DNA from: Linepithema humile | Taxonomy: Eukaryota > Arthropoda > Insecta > Hymenoptera > Formicidae | Direction: 5' to 3' | NCBI RefSeq assembly: GCF_040581485.1 | Contig: NC_090131.1 | Coordinates: forward strand, 2,170,001 to 2,234,000 | DNA length: 64,000 bases | Shown here: positions 52,761-64,000 of the stretch, in pieces | Layout: each line of letters opens with the position of its first letter | How positions within the stretch are numbered: the first letter of the stretch is position 1 | Made by a program: the position numbers and the translations under genes | The notes under the pieces: generated by a model | Seen by the model: the letters and a program-made list of their open reading frames with translations, nothing else | The model's database searches: none | What the model was told of the DNA's origin: nothing

Positions 52761-55700
52761 TGGCAGTGAGTTAGATAATACCAATCGTATTTGCTTTCCA
52801 TCTCGAATATAATCGGTCGGAGACATCCTGTATATATGTTTATCATTTTAGTAAATGATTAGCAAGATGTTTTAGCAAGAGTGATCTTTGGAATTCGGAT
52901 AACCTTTGCCTGATCTGCTAAATATGACTACAACTTTGGATATAATTTTGATTGCAACAATTTAAACAAGTAGTGTGTAAACGGTACGATAAACTTTCGC
53001 TCTTTTGATCTTAATAAAAAATCCTATTCAAAAATAATTTCGCTCAAATTGCAAGAATTAAATCTCATTACTTTTTTTTTGTAAGTTCTTGAAGAGATGT
53101 TTAGTGATAATTATTAATCGAATAGTAGTAGATATTATAGTAATTAATTAATAATGTAAAATATTAATTATGATACAATAATAATACACTGTAATATAAA
53201 TGTAACTTTAATACAATATAAAATTGTTTAATAAAAGAGTGTGACAATAATCAACTGATACTGAAGTTTTAAAAATGCATATAGACGGAACCTTAAACCG
53301 ATCTATGCCCTTGTAAGGAAGTCTCGTAAGTCGTTGAGCCCTGACCCCTTTTTTCGGGTGCTTTCGTCGAGACACTTACAGGCATTGAGGCTGTCGCCGT
53401 TTTTCGCGACAATAGCTGTGTAATAATTACATAATTCTCGCCACACTTGCCACTCGACCCTAGAAGGGATCCGTCGAAAGTAGTTAAAACCACAAGTGGT
53501 CGTGGCGTTGGAAGGGCGACGTAGTTTGTGTCAAACGATACGTTGCGATGGACGCGGTTGATTCTCGAAGTTGGATAATTACTATAAAATGGTGAACATC
53601 AATTATTATTTATTTGCGGGAAAATATTTTTATTTTAATTCTTTATTTCTTAGAAGAAAATAAAGCAAGCGCTAAAGAAAGCGTTGTAATGAGAAATTCT
53701 AATTCTATAGAGCCTGTTAAGATAATAGAAGAGAAAGACAAATAGGCGTGACAATTTTCGAAGAAATGTCATGAATCCCTAAAGAATGGGAAAGGAAGAG
53801 AAAAGTCGATCGTCTTGCAATTTATCCACATCTCTCTCTCCCTAACTATCTATCTATCTATCCCTCTCTCTCTCTCTCTCTCTCTCCTTGCCGTCCTTTC
53901 ATTTTGGTTTGCGATGAGACAATGAGGCAACAGTTGCAAGACGCGATAGCGCCGGATTAACTCTCGATCGATTTCGAAGCTACTCCATCCGTTCATATTG
54001 TCCACAATCGACCCTGAGAGTCGTCAGCTTTACGTGGCCGTGTATGTTCGTATACACGTGAATCAGTAGCTGATAAATGCGTGTTGGTAAGCAGCGTGCG
54101 CGAGCACAAAGAAGCCCGGACACTAGAGACCGAAAATCAAATTATTATTATCATAACTATCTATCATGTGCACTCGCTACTTTCAAAAGCTTAAAAGTTT
54201 GCCAGATCAAAGGAATCAATGTCGCGTTCCCTCTCGAGAATAGAAAAAGCATATCCAATCCTCCAAGCAAATAAATTTTTAAACGAGTCAGCGCATGATG
54301 TGTATATATTATTAAAGTACTCTCGAGAGTACAATCGTAATGTGATTTTAATTACGCCTGTAATACGATCTTCGAGCAGGTCTGTAAAATATATTTATGC
54401 AATGAAAAACATGTTTAGAAAAATATATTATAAATTTTCAAATATATTCTTGTTTATCTGAATTTTTTGCAAAACTACATTCTACAATTATGTACATATA
54501 TGGCACGCTATAAAAAATAGGAATATTTCCTAAACTATTTACTTTTCAAGTATCTTATTTATTAATACCTTTATGTGCAGAATGATAAGAAGAATTGATA
54601 AAATAAAATGTATAGTTTTAATTTAAAAAACCGAGTTGTTTTCCGAAACGCCTTTATTCTTAAAACAAACGCATGCAGTATCTAATGTTTCCCTCCGAAC
54701 AATTTTACCCTCATGCTACTTTTCTAGTTTGCTATACTTTTAGAAATAAATCTATTTATAGATTATAATGAATTACCCTGCACTTACACACACACACATA
54801 CGCGCGCGCCGCATACGCGTAGTCTGGCAATAAAGTTTACAAATTTATTTCTTTTTTCTTATATAATAACAATTGGATTGTTTTTATTTTTAAAGTAATT
54901 TTAAAGTAATTTAGTTTATAATGTAATATATAAATATTAGTTTTTTCACATCTGATAATTCAAGAATTTATTTTTCAGAATCGCTCTTATAACTATCGTC
55001 TTTCACTATCGTTTTTCATCAAAATCTTTGTTCTTTCAACAGATTAATTCTTATAAATTCTATGTATTTTATGGATTTTGAATCCGCTTTTATCTTCACT
55101 AAAGAATCATTTAATTAAAAAAGATGTCAACATTAACATTCCTGAATAATCTGTTTCTAAGAAACAATTACTACATTTTGATAAAATATTTATGATGTAA
55201 TATTAAAAATATATGTACTAATATATTTTTAACATATAATACAATATTAGAAGTATTTCACTTTAAATATGAAAGCATATGTAGCATCTAATGCATTCTA
55301 TTTTATCCTGAAATAATTTATATATTAAATTTCGGTGGAATTCCTCATATCAGGCATATCATAAGTTTCACATATATTTATTTATTAATAATACATTTTT
55401 TTTATTAAATAGTTTATATACATTCTTTAGCAAACAATAAATTTTCTTAATAAATTCGTAATCTATTTTTTTTTAACAACAATTTATAATAAGCGTTTAA
55501 TTGCACATTTGTTAATTACTTTGTCTGAAAATTGAATGCCCACTTATTGTCAGTTTTAACTTACAAAACTTAGAAGTATTATATTATTAAATGAAATACA
55601 AAATCACATTTCTACACATGCTTCGTTTATATTATAAAATAATTGCATAGTAGTAGTGCACGTTGTGATGTTTATTTTTAGGCTCGCAATCTGCATTGCA

Positions 55701-57608
55701 AATATATAATAATTTCGATAAACAAAATCCGAATATCAAAATCATTGGATCGTAATATCGGGGAAAATAACGATACCATCAATGAATGATCCCTCGGTAG
55801 CGGAAAGACATAATTGATACGTACAAATCACTCTGCTGCTGACGCGAGGAGGACGAAAGCAGGGTATAGGTACCGGGAGTATACCGAGAAGGGACGATCG
55901 ACGAACGGTTGTTTGACGGCACCTTCCCTCGTCCCCCTCCCCCATCGCCCTTCCACCCCCGTCCCCCTTCTCGTTCCCCGTACTGACGCACTACGTGAAG
56001 CTGATATCGCATTCACGGTCCACTGCCTCAGGATTCGGGTTTCTACCCCCGCTTCTCTGAGCTGGCTCTTTCTTGTAAAAAGAGAGAATACAGAAAATAC
56101 TACCACCCCTCGTCGACGATCCGTAGCCCCCTCGATCGTCAGAATCGAAACTATCGCACAACGAAATGTACTTAGCAAACCGCTACATAAATAACGCATC
56201 TGCCGGTCGCACTTTGCTGTTATATACAAAGACTTTAAGTGGCTATGCATTTTTCAATTCGCTAGAAATAAACACAATTGTCCGTACGTCTTTCGCCGTA
56301 CTGTAGAAACATGGTAAATTAATTATTAAATTATTAGAATAATTGCAATAATAATATTACAATAGTAATTAAAAAAAACATCAGAATATAACGTGTCTAA
56401 ATTTGAACGCTCTCATACATTGTGTGTAGATATAAATATTTTTATAATTACAAAGACCTATCTGCGTGTGAAGGAAAAATTACAAAATTGACCAATTTTC
56501 GAAAAAATTTTAATTTATTTCTAAATTTTTTAACTTTTAAAGGATTACAAGATATTTTTAAATCGTGAAGATATTATCGTTCTAGGAAATAATCTATTGA
56601 ATAGTCCGAAAAGTTTTTTAAGTTTCCTTTTAAAGATAAAATCTGAAAAATTAGAAAATTTTCTGAACAATTCAACATATATTCAATGTATAACGCTTGT
56701 CTTTAAAAACTGATGAAATTATGAAACTGGTTTTAAGATATTATAACATCGTAAGATCCTTTAAGGATTAATTTTATTGAAAGATGAGCAGGAATTTAGC
56801 TTATAAAAAAATTACTCATCACACTTTTGTGTAGACATAGACATAGGAAAAATCAACAAACTTTAAGTTTATATCATCTTCTCCCTCTTATTCTTAACTA
56901 TGAGATTCTCGTTCTAACAGCATACATTGGCTTTTTGCCAAACTGCGATGTCCAGACCATTAACGAGCGGGCTTGCTTATCAGTTGCTGAGTTTGCGTTA
57001 CCGCACCACCGATGACCAGCCGTCCGATAGAGCTGTTTCTATCCTTGTATCACTTAGAGATCCCTCTACGTCTCATAACTCGTCACATACTGCCTGTAAA
57101 TGATGAAAACGATCGATGTAACACCGCCGTCTATTGATCTAACGCTGACATATATCTTCGATATTGGTTGCCCATCGATCGTGTGTCCCTTCGCATTCTA
57201 TCAACGTTATTCATGAACACCTCATATTATACTGCCGAGCTACTCTAATAATTGAATTTTTTTTTCAACTATTTTTATTTTTTTAATTACCGCATTTAAA
57301 AAAAAAATAAAAATAATGTATTATAAAAAATATTTTTTATTGGTTTATTTTATGAAACTATTTTATTAAACTCTTTAAACTAACAACGACTATCAAGGCA
57401 TATAAATAAAAAATACGTTACTCATAAAAAACCAATTTTTATTTTTTACAAATAATTTTATATGATTTAAATTCGATAAATTGTGCAATTATTTTGGATT
57501 GATTTTAATTTTATTTTCTTAATGTGCTGTTAAGAAGTTTTCTTATTTTTTGCCATAATATTTTTTAAAAATTATTAATAAGAAAAATACAGAAAATAAA
57601 TGAATGAA
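52761..57608. other. Gene-free stretch
   Basis: Mostly AT-rich. GC-richer pieces lie at 53290-53570, 55760-56210 and 56930-57230, with open frames lacking any motif I know. Microsatellites occur at 53831-53887 and 54784-54820. I see no exon, RNA gene or transposase. Confidence 0.45.
53831..53887. repeat. Compound microsatellite (TC)n(TATC)n(TC)n
   Basis: A TC run, four TATC units and a longer TC run follow each other closely. Confidence 0.9.
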
Positions 57609-57791
57609 TACATGCATAAAACACTTATAATGGAAAGGCTTATATGATAATAATCAAGAAATATAATAATGGAGCTTACGAGCCGTCGCAGGATGTTAGT
57701 GCTAAATTTTTAATTTTTTCTTTAAAGAAATTAATAAATTAGTTTACATGAGACAGTTAAAAATCAGTTAAAAGAGTAGAAAAAATATCAT

Positions 57792-57863
57792 GTCTGAGTA
57801 GTTTAGTGGTCAGAACTTTCGCCCGACAAGCGGAAGACCCGGATTCAATTCCCGGCTTAGCCA
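57792..57863 (+). tRNA. tRNA(Val)-like sequence, degenerate or SINE head
   Basis: A cloverleaf can be drawn: acceptor GTCTGAG/CTTAGCC with one mismatch and one G-T pair, D stem GTTT/GAAC with loop AGTGGTCA, anticodon stem TTCGC/GCGGA with loop CCGACAA (anticodon GAC, valine), a four-base variable loop, and T arm CCGGA-TTCAATT-CCCGG with one mismatch. An A follows as discriminator. The A box (TAGTTTAGTGG) fits; the B box (GATTCAATTCC) differs at two positions. A run of seven T at 57879-57885 is a good Pol III terminator. Base 33 is C instead of the near-universal U, so decoding is doubtful; more likely it is the Pol III promoter of a mobile element. Confidence 0.6.
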
Positions 57864-57878
57864 CTCGCGCCCCGATAG

Positions 57879-57885
57879 TTTTTTT
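57879..57885 (+). terminator. Pol III terminator-like T run
   Basis: Seven T residues lie 15 bases after the tRNA-like sequence, as expected for a short Pol III transcript. Confidence 0.5.
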
Positions 57886-58246
57886 CTCTCTGCCTTTCTT
57901 TCCAATAATTCCTATATGTTTCTCTATATATGAGAACAATGTACGTGAATTTTCGTACACTTTAAGTATCTCAATCTGAGATCGGTGTACAATTTAACTG
58001 TCTCATGTAGACTAATTTATTAATTTCTTTAAAGAAAAAATTCAAAATTTAGCACTAACATCCTGCGACGGCTCGTAAGCTCCATTATTATATTTCTTGA
58101 TTACATGCATAAAAGTTATTTGAGCAGAAAGATGAATAATTGAAAGTAAATACAACGTTATAGCAGAAAATGTAAATAAAATAACGCAATGGAAACGCTA
58201 AATTTGAAGTTAGTCTTTGACATACGAATTCAGCACATTTGAATTT

Positions 58247-58345
58247 ATGGCGGAAAAAGTACCGGCCGTAGCCTCACGTCCTGTGCCGTCGGCAACGGAG
58301 AAAAGTGCTGCCATCATGGAAGTCGCTTGGCGACGCTATCGGCAG
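58247..58345 (+). CDS. Candidate first coding exon of the zinc-finger gene
   Basis: An ATG at 58247 opens 33 codons (starting MAEKVPAVASRPVPS, ending EVAWRRYRQ) up to CAG and a GT at 58346. If spliced to the acceptor at 59036-59037 the phase agrees with the long zinc-finger frame. The donor GTCCGC is poor and no homology is known to me. ATGGCGG and AAAATGGCCG motifs nearby resemble YY1-type promoter sites, so it may instead be promoter sequence. Confidence 0.3.
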
Positions 58346-59037
58346 GTCCGCTCCCTCCAAAAGTGCGCGTACATTGGCAACATTGTTTTTTGGTAGTTTA
58401 CAAATAAAATGGCCGATATGTGAGGCTAGTTTGTATAGACAATAAAATATGCAATTATGTAAAATTAATGACCGTTGGCTGTACGCGCGTCTAAACCAGA
58501 ATCAAGTCCCGAGAGCGCAAAACGCGGTAAAAGCAAGCGGAGTGTGAGTGAGCGTGTGGGAGTGTCATCAGAGGAAGGTGGAGGTTGTCTTTGAAGTCCG
58601 TGGACGCCGCGGAGCCCTGAAGACCGAAACGAGGAGTCACTTATGGTCTCCAACACATAGAAAAACTGTCTAGCCAAACGGCGTGTTTTTTTTCTATTGG
58701 TGCACAGTGGCGCGGCAACAATACGAAAACGACTCTCAGATTTACGAAAACATTTTGTCGACAGAGAACGACAGAAATCTCATCGCTTGGTCCGAATATT
58801 TTCGACGCTCCGTTGGCCTCGTCTCACTTAGCCTCGTCTCAACTCATCTCCCGGGGCTCGCATCGCAATCCCAAGATCAGTGAAAGCGCCTCGGGAGCAC
58901 GTTGCACGTTCTTATCATCATTAACAAGATATAACCACTTTGCAGCACCGTTTTGTGTAGTTCAAAACTTGCAAATATCAAGTTTGCTCCAAGGACCGTT
59001 CCTGGTTTAGATATGACAACTGACTCTTACATCCAAG
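58346..59037 (+). promoter_or_regulatory. 5' region of the zinc-finger gene
   Basis: CpG-richer sequence than its flanks, with several open frames, a strong acceptor-like site near 58710 (a T run ending GTGCACAG) and an acceptor before 59038. It probably contains untranslated or alternative 5' exons; their borders cannot be fixed from sequence alone. Confidence 0.4.
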
Positions 59038-62000
59038 GCCGAGATACTGGAGCGTAACGGGTACGTTTATTTGGAACCTCTCAAAATATTTCCTACGGAT
59101 CAATTTGTTGTAGTGGAAAAGGTTGATGTGGAAAATGCGTTGACAGACACAGAGGAACCTGACAGTACCGCATCCAGTCAGACCAACCCATCCATCGCAA
59201 ATCTCACAAATATGTGTACCACTCCTGGCAATGCGGGCGCAGGATTCGGGTATGCTTGGTCCTTTGGAGGACCAGGGACAGAGACCCGAGAGAATGCGCA
59301 GAATGAACTTGCAACAAATATCAGTTATGCCGTTAACAATAATCAAGATCAAGGATCCAGTCAAAAGATACAAGTTGATATTAAGCCAACCAAGGTTGTC
59401 GCCACTACTCACCGTCGTCCAATGTTTGCGATGAATGAAAGTTGTCAGCAAACACCCACTACACACCATGGCCATACTGGTGGAGCACATAATCAAACAA
59501 CCCATGGCACTCATGTTCGTACTAAAAAGCATCACGATGTATTTTCATTAACTTGTGACAAAGGAGGGTGTAATTGCGATGCAGCACATCCCACACCACC
59601 ACCTTCCTTATTCTCAAACACATTAGTTTTTACAACAGCTGATAAACATGCCATGAGTAAACACTTTATGACACCACTTGGACCGTTGCAGCTTACAGCA
59701 GAAGAGTGCAATGAAATTTTAATGAAGAGAGCAGCTGCAGCGTCCAATCAAGCCAATGCAGCGAATAATGTAGCGACGAGTCAGACGGACAGTACTGCTC
59801 ACTTTGGACATGTTTTGACCCATGTGAATACGACACAAATCGAAACAAAAGTCAAGCAGCAACAGGATATGGGGAGCCAGGTCCGTGTGCCGAAAGAACG
59901 ACCGTACTCTTGTGGGGAGTGTGGGAAATCTTTTCTTCTGAAGCATCACTTGACGACACACGCGAGAGTACATACCGGAGAACGACCGCATATTTGCGTT
60001 CACTGTGGCAAAAGTTTTGCACACAAACATTGTCTTCATACACATCTGCTGCTACATAGCGCCGAGAGACCATACCAATGTCGCGAATGTAAAAAGTCCT
60101 TCACACTGAAGCATCATCTTGTAACGCATACTCGCGTGCATACGCGAGAACGGCCGTTTGTCTGTCAAGAATGCGGAAGAGCATTCCCCCTGAAACGTCA
60201 CTTGGTGACGCATAGTAAGTTCCATTCGGGAGAAAGACCTTACGTTTGCGAGGAGTGCGGGGAGTCTTTTTCACAAAAGGATCATCTTACGATGCATTCG
60301 CGCTTCCATGGCAGTTTACATCCATTTGTTTGCCACGATTGTGGCGCGACTTTCCAGAGAAAGTTTGAGCTAGTTAATCACGGCCGGCTACATGGCAGAG
60401 TTCCACATTCGTGTACTGTCTGTGGAAAGGAATTTCTGCAGAAGAGAACACTTTTAGCTCATATGCGATTACATACCGGCGAAACGCCCTTTGCTTGCAC
60501 CGTCTGCGGAGAAGCGTTTCCACGGAAAGCAGATCTGGTGGCTCATTCGAAGAATCACAATAACAATGCAAATACCGATGAGAAGTCTCTTACTTGCAGG
60601 TAAAACATCATACGTACCATAATTGTACTAATTTATCTCAAGCTGATTCTCGAATAGAATCTATTTACATCTATTTAATACTAATTATAATGATACTTAA
60701 GAACATAATATAAAGTGATCGTCGATATCATATTATGCATATAGAATTCAAAATAACAGTATGTCTAAAAAAATAACAGGATTAATTTTTTTTATTTTTT
60801 TAAGCATTCACTGATAATTAATGGCATTTTGAAACTTTACATTTACTTAGCTGTTAAAGTAAACACAAAATTTCAAAATATTACTAATTATTAGTAGATG
60901 ATGCTTATACAAAAACTTATAGTGCATATAAAACTAAAATTGAATTAAATCCTCCTTGTATAAAGTTGTTAATTTAGAAAAAATGCAACATTTTCCTAAA
61001 AATTTTTACATCTAACAGCCTAATAAAAAAATGAAAGTTTCTGTCTTCTAAAATCTGTATTTAGAATGACAGGGCAAGTTAATAAGTATATGATTTGAAT
61101 AGATGTTATTTTTATTCATTGATACATTTTAAAATTTATCGATATTATTAGAAATAGGCTTAATCTCTTTTAAGATGAATAATTATTATTTTAGGGAATG
61201 TGGATTGGACTTTACAAATAGAGAAGCTCTAAATTTACATCAGAGGTTACATACCGGTGATCGAACATTAGTGACAGACCTTTGTGGACTAGCTGCTGCT
61301 TTCCAACAAACTCCAGCACATTTTCTAACTCCGAATACTCCAGGAACTCATCAAGTAATACCATGTTGCTATTGTGTACAATTAAATACTAAGATTTTCT
61401 TTAATTCTGAAATTTGGGGATACTACTTCAATTTAAGCTTTATTTCTTTAATAAAAATATGGTTTGTAAAATTAAAAGTTATTATATATTTTTTTTACTT
61501 TATGTTAATACTTGATGTTAATATTTATCAATTTCATTATCTCAGTGTTTCATTAATTAGAGAATTTATTATTCTCTGCATGAATTATACCAAAATAGCG
61601 TTAAATCTTGCTATTTAAAAACACGTCATCATTGAATGAAAGCGGTAACATATGACCAAAGTGTGAAATACGTAAATTATAAATGAAATGTTTACAGATG
61701 AACGGGCCAATAGGAACGCCTGGTGTCAGTCATATGCACGGGGCGACGCAAACATCGCCGCCTGTGGGCGCAGGACCAAAACCTAAGCCACATATTTGTC
61801 CGGACTGCGGTCGTGGCTTTGCACAAAAGCACGGCTTGTCGCAACATCAACGACGCCACACCGACGGCAGTTGCCACATAAGATCCCACGTATGTGATAA
61901 ATGTGGCAAGGCTTTCTTCCAAAAAAATCATTTGTTATTACATCAGCGTCAGCATATGGATCCGCCACCCAGTATACTTAGACAACAGCAGAGACAAGCT

Positions 62001-62321
62001 GCTCAAGCTGCTGCTCAACAAGCACAACAGCAGCAAGCGCAGCAGCAACAGCAAGCGCAGCAGCAGCAGCAAGCACAGCAGCAGCAGCAGGTTCAACAAC
62101 AGCAAGTGCAACAGCAACAAGTACAGCAACAGCAGCAGCAACCGCAACAACAGCAGCAAACATGTACCGTCGATACGAAAACAATTCAGCTGCAGGCAAT
62201 ACAACAGCAAGTACAACAACAGGTACAGCAGCAGCAACAGCAGCAGCAGCAGCAGCAAACGCAACAGCAGCAAGCATGTTCTGTGGACTCTAAAGCAATA
62301 CAGTTAAATGTCACCATGTGA
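59038..62321 (+). CDS. C2H2 zinc-finger protein with 11 fingers and a polyglutamine tail
   Basis: Exons 59038(?)-60599, 61195-61354 and 61698-62321 join in phase to about 780 residues; the first in-frame ATG is at 59212, but the coding-like frame extends back to an acceptor at 59037, so translation may begin in an upstream exon. After an acidic, low-complexity N-terminal part come eight tandem C2H2 fingers (about 59905-60570) with TGERP-type linkers, and a ninth whose first cysteine is coded just before the intron (SLTC|RECGLDF). Two more fingers follow in the last exon (HICPDCGRGF, HVCDKCGKAF), then about 95 residues dominated by glutamine (61982-62275), coded by mixed CAG/CAA. Such proteins bind DNA in the nucleus; I cannot name the orthologue. 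AATAAA lies at 62546-62551. Confidence 0.85.
61982..62275 (+). repeat. CAG/CAA repeat coding polyglutamine
   Basis: A long run of CAG and CAA codons interrupted by GCG/GCA, GTA/GTG/GTT and a short non-repeat piece around 62160-62200. The antisense and shifted frames stay open only because of this repeat. Confidence 0.95.
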
Positions 62322-64000
62322 GACGGTATAAAGAAGAGGGACTGGAGATTCCTTGAAACAATAGCACTCCCAAATGCGCATCCCGCTGCCACCCTCTACA
62401 TGCACTTCTCTTGTACTAACAATATACATTAGACTTATATTTATTATATCTAGAATCAAGTACGGAATAACCGATTTTATTACAAGAGTATATAAGAATA
62501 TACAGAGTATACATATTCTAATTAATATAAGGCTTGTAACAAGAAAATAAAAATAACCATATATTAATGTTTTACATATACTTTATAAATATACAAATAT
62601 AAAAATATAAATATAAATATAAATATATATACTCTAGATATGTAAAACAAGATAAACAAATTAGTTGCCTTAATAAGAAGAAGAATTTTAATGAACATAT
62701 TAATTATTGTTTGGTGACTTTTTCATTTACTTTTATTTAGTAGGATATCACTTTATAAGAAAATACATATTGAATAAATCATGAAAGAAAAAAATAAGTT
62801 CGCCGTGTATCGATGTTTTGTTGTTATCCTTTTCAATATATTTGTGCGATGGTAGTTGAGAAGAAATTATTGATGTATGAAGGGTATTGAAGGGGAAAAT
62901 TCTGTAAACGATTTTATTTCTTCTTCGAAGAGAAAGAGGGTGGCAGATATTGCGCATTTCTAAAGCATTTTTAAAACTTAGATCTATACAAGATAGCATT
63001 TTAGCCCCGCGCGATTTATATTTTTACGTTGAACAATACGAGCAAATCGCTTGTAAAATTCTAGACATACGTAAGAATCCCGGTTTTATAAGATCCAAAT
63101 ATCAATAAATGGATGTAAATGTTTTTTTGTGACGAATTAACACAATTCGTATCGGTATATTATACACACACATACATAAAAAGCAAAACTAATATATGTA
63201 TATATTGGTTTCTTTTGCGTGGGAGATTATTTTGGAAGCTAACTTGTATATACATATATTAATTTAATATCAAGATAAATATTTCTGAGAAAACATCGCA
63301 AAAGTTATTGAAGTTACAATCTTTTCGTATGCGGAGTTTAGGATCGCAGAAGCTTCCCCACACGCTTATTTATTTTCTTTGAGTGAAACATTTTCTCCGT
63401 GATGACAAAGTACACCTTGTGCTGATGCAGATACGTGAGATTGCTTAGTGGGCTTTACTAGTAAAATGCAAATTTAATTTTTGTCAAATAAGAATGTATT
63501 AACTAATAGAATAGTTGAAAAATCGGGAAAAATACGAATAAAAGTTTCCTACATAGTTTTAATACGTATCTATCCTTTTTTTTAAAACAACGTAGAACAT
63601 TGCTAAAGTATTCATATATGAAAAAATTGCAAACTAACTTGTTGCGAGTTTTGTCCATACCAGTTCTTTTTTTATTTTTCTCTATGACGTCTGTGGTGAC
63701 ATTAGAACAAAAAATACGGTAAATTTTTAAGTTTTTTGACTTAAAAATTTTCTTTTTAAATTGTGGCAATTTATTAAATAATTTAAGATATAAAAAAAAC
63801 ATCAATATTATATAGTTGTGTAAGTAAATATCCCATAAATTGTATAATATTTGCTTATTTCTTTGGCAATGTTTACACAATTAGCAAATTGATGACGGTA
63901 ATTCGTATATTCTTCTTTTATTTATAGTGTAAAGTGAGCTATATGGATATTACACGCGCGTATATATATGAACACTTCAGAGGTATACTATATTAAGTCA
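62322..64000. other. 3' flank of the zinc-finger gene, no gene seen
   Basis: AT-rich; it holds the 3' UTR and then sequence with no supported exon. A minus-strand open frame at 63503-63880 is rich in AT-coded residues (Lys, Phe, Leu, Ile, Tyr) and shows no motif. Confidence 0.55.

Larger units (their letters stand above)
57609..58114. mobile_element. Foldback element with tRNA-like core, flanked by a 13-bp direct repeat
   Basis: Two 111-bp arms, 57651-57761 and 57993-58103, are inverted copies differing at only about two positions. Between them lies a tRNA-like sequence (57792-57863) followed by a T run. Outside, the 13-base direct repeat TACATGCATAAAA occurs at 57609-57621 and 58102-58114, as for a target-site duplication. 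On the left, 29 bases separate the direct repeat from the arm; on the right they touch. No protein is encoded. The tRNA-like part and the long target duplication suggest a tRNA-derived retroposon; the arms suggest a foldback element. Confidence 0.7.

Noticed and set aside
58978..59747. Minus-strand frames opposite the zinc-finger exon
   Set aside because: They are shadows of the real plus-strand coding exon and show no family motif.
61938..62392. Long minus-strand and shifted plus-strand open frames over the glutamine repeat
   Set aside because: They stay open only because CAG/CAA repeats lack stops in every frame; the products are poly-Leu, poly-Ala, poly-Ser or poly-Cys shadows.
63503..63880. 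125-codon minus-strand frame near the right end
   Set aside because: Composition follows AT-rich background (Lys, Phe, Tyr, Ile, Leu) and no motif is seen.

Overview
The window looks like nuclear DNA of an insect, most likely a hymenopteran (ant-like). The reasons are short spliced exons with insect-like homologues (a merlin of 637 residues, a group III phospholipase A2 of the bee-venom type), introns with AT-rich acceptors, many microsatellites and small terminal-inverted-repeat elements, and no bacterial-style operons. No transposase, reverse transcriptase or viral gene was recognised. All gene names rest on remembered family resemblance and on reading frames that join across consensus splice sites; no database search was possible.

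Layout. (1) 1-26355 has no recognisable exon on either strand. It is patchily GC/CpG-rich and is most simply the first coding intron of a minus-strand gene whose first coding exon is 26356-26442. That exon matches the start of the FERM-RING ubiquitin ligase MYLIP/Dnr1, and the rest of the gene should lie beyond the left edge. (2) 26443-28270 is the head-to-head intergenic region between that gene and Merlin; it holds a near-perfect 198-bp foldback sequence. Base composition changes sharply near here, from mixed/GC-rich on the left to AT-rich on the right. (3) 28271-42510 is a compact housekeeping cluster with alternating strands: Merlin (+), PEX12 (-), an SPSB3-like SPRY/SOCS protein (+) and OGG1 (-). 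All four could be modelled from start to stop with in-phase exons. (4) 42511-44962 is AT-rich and gene-free, with two inverted-repeat elements. (5) 44963-46158, possibly reaching 48284, is a minus-strand secreted group III phospholipase A2 whose 5' end is unresolved. (6) 46159-58246 has no supported gene. It holds GC-richer islands, a doubtful LTR-like segment, and a foldback element with a tRNA(Val)-like cloverleaf between its arms and a 13-bp direct repeat outside. (7) 58247-62321 is a plus-strand gene for a C2H2 protein with 11 zinc fingers and a long glutamine-rich tail. (8) 62322-64000 is 3' flank.

The genes share no single pathway. Merlin (Hippo/growth control), PEX12 (peroxisomal import), SPSB3-like (ubiquitin-ligase adaptor), OGG1 (8-oxoguanine repair) and the zinc-finger protein (nuclear regulator) look like ordinary neighbours. 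The most unusual points are the tRNA-in-foldback element at 57.6-58.1 kb, a GC-AG intron in Merlin, two FERM-domain genes lying head to head, and a set of inverted-repeat elements around the cluster.
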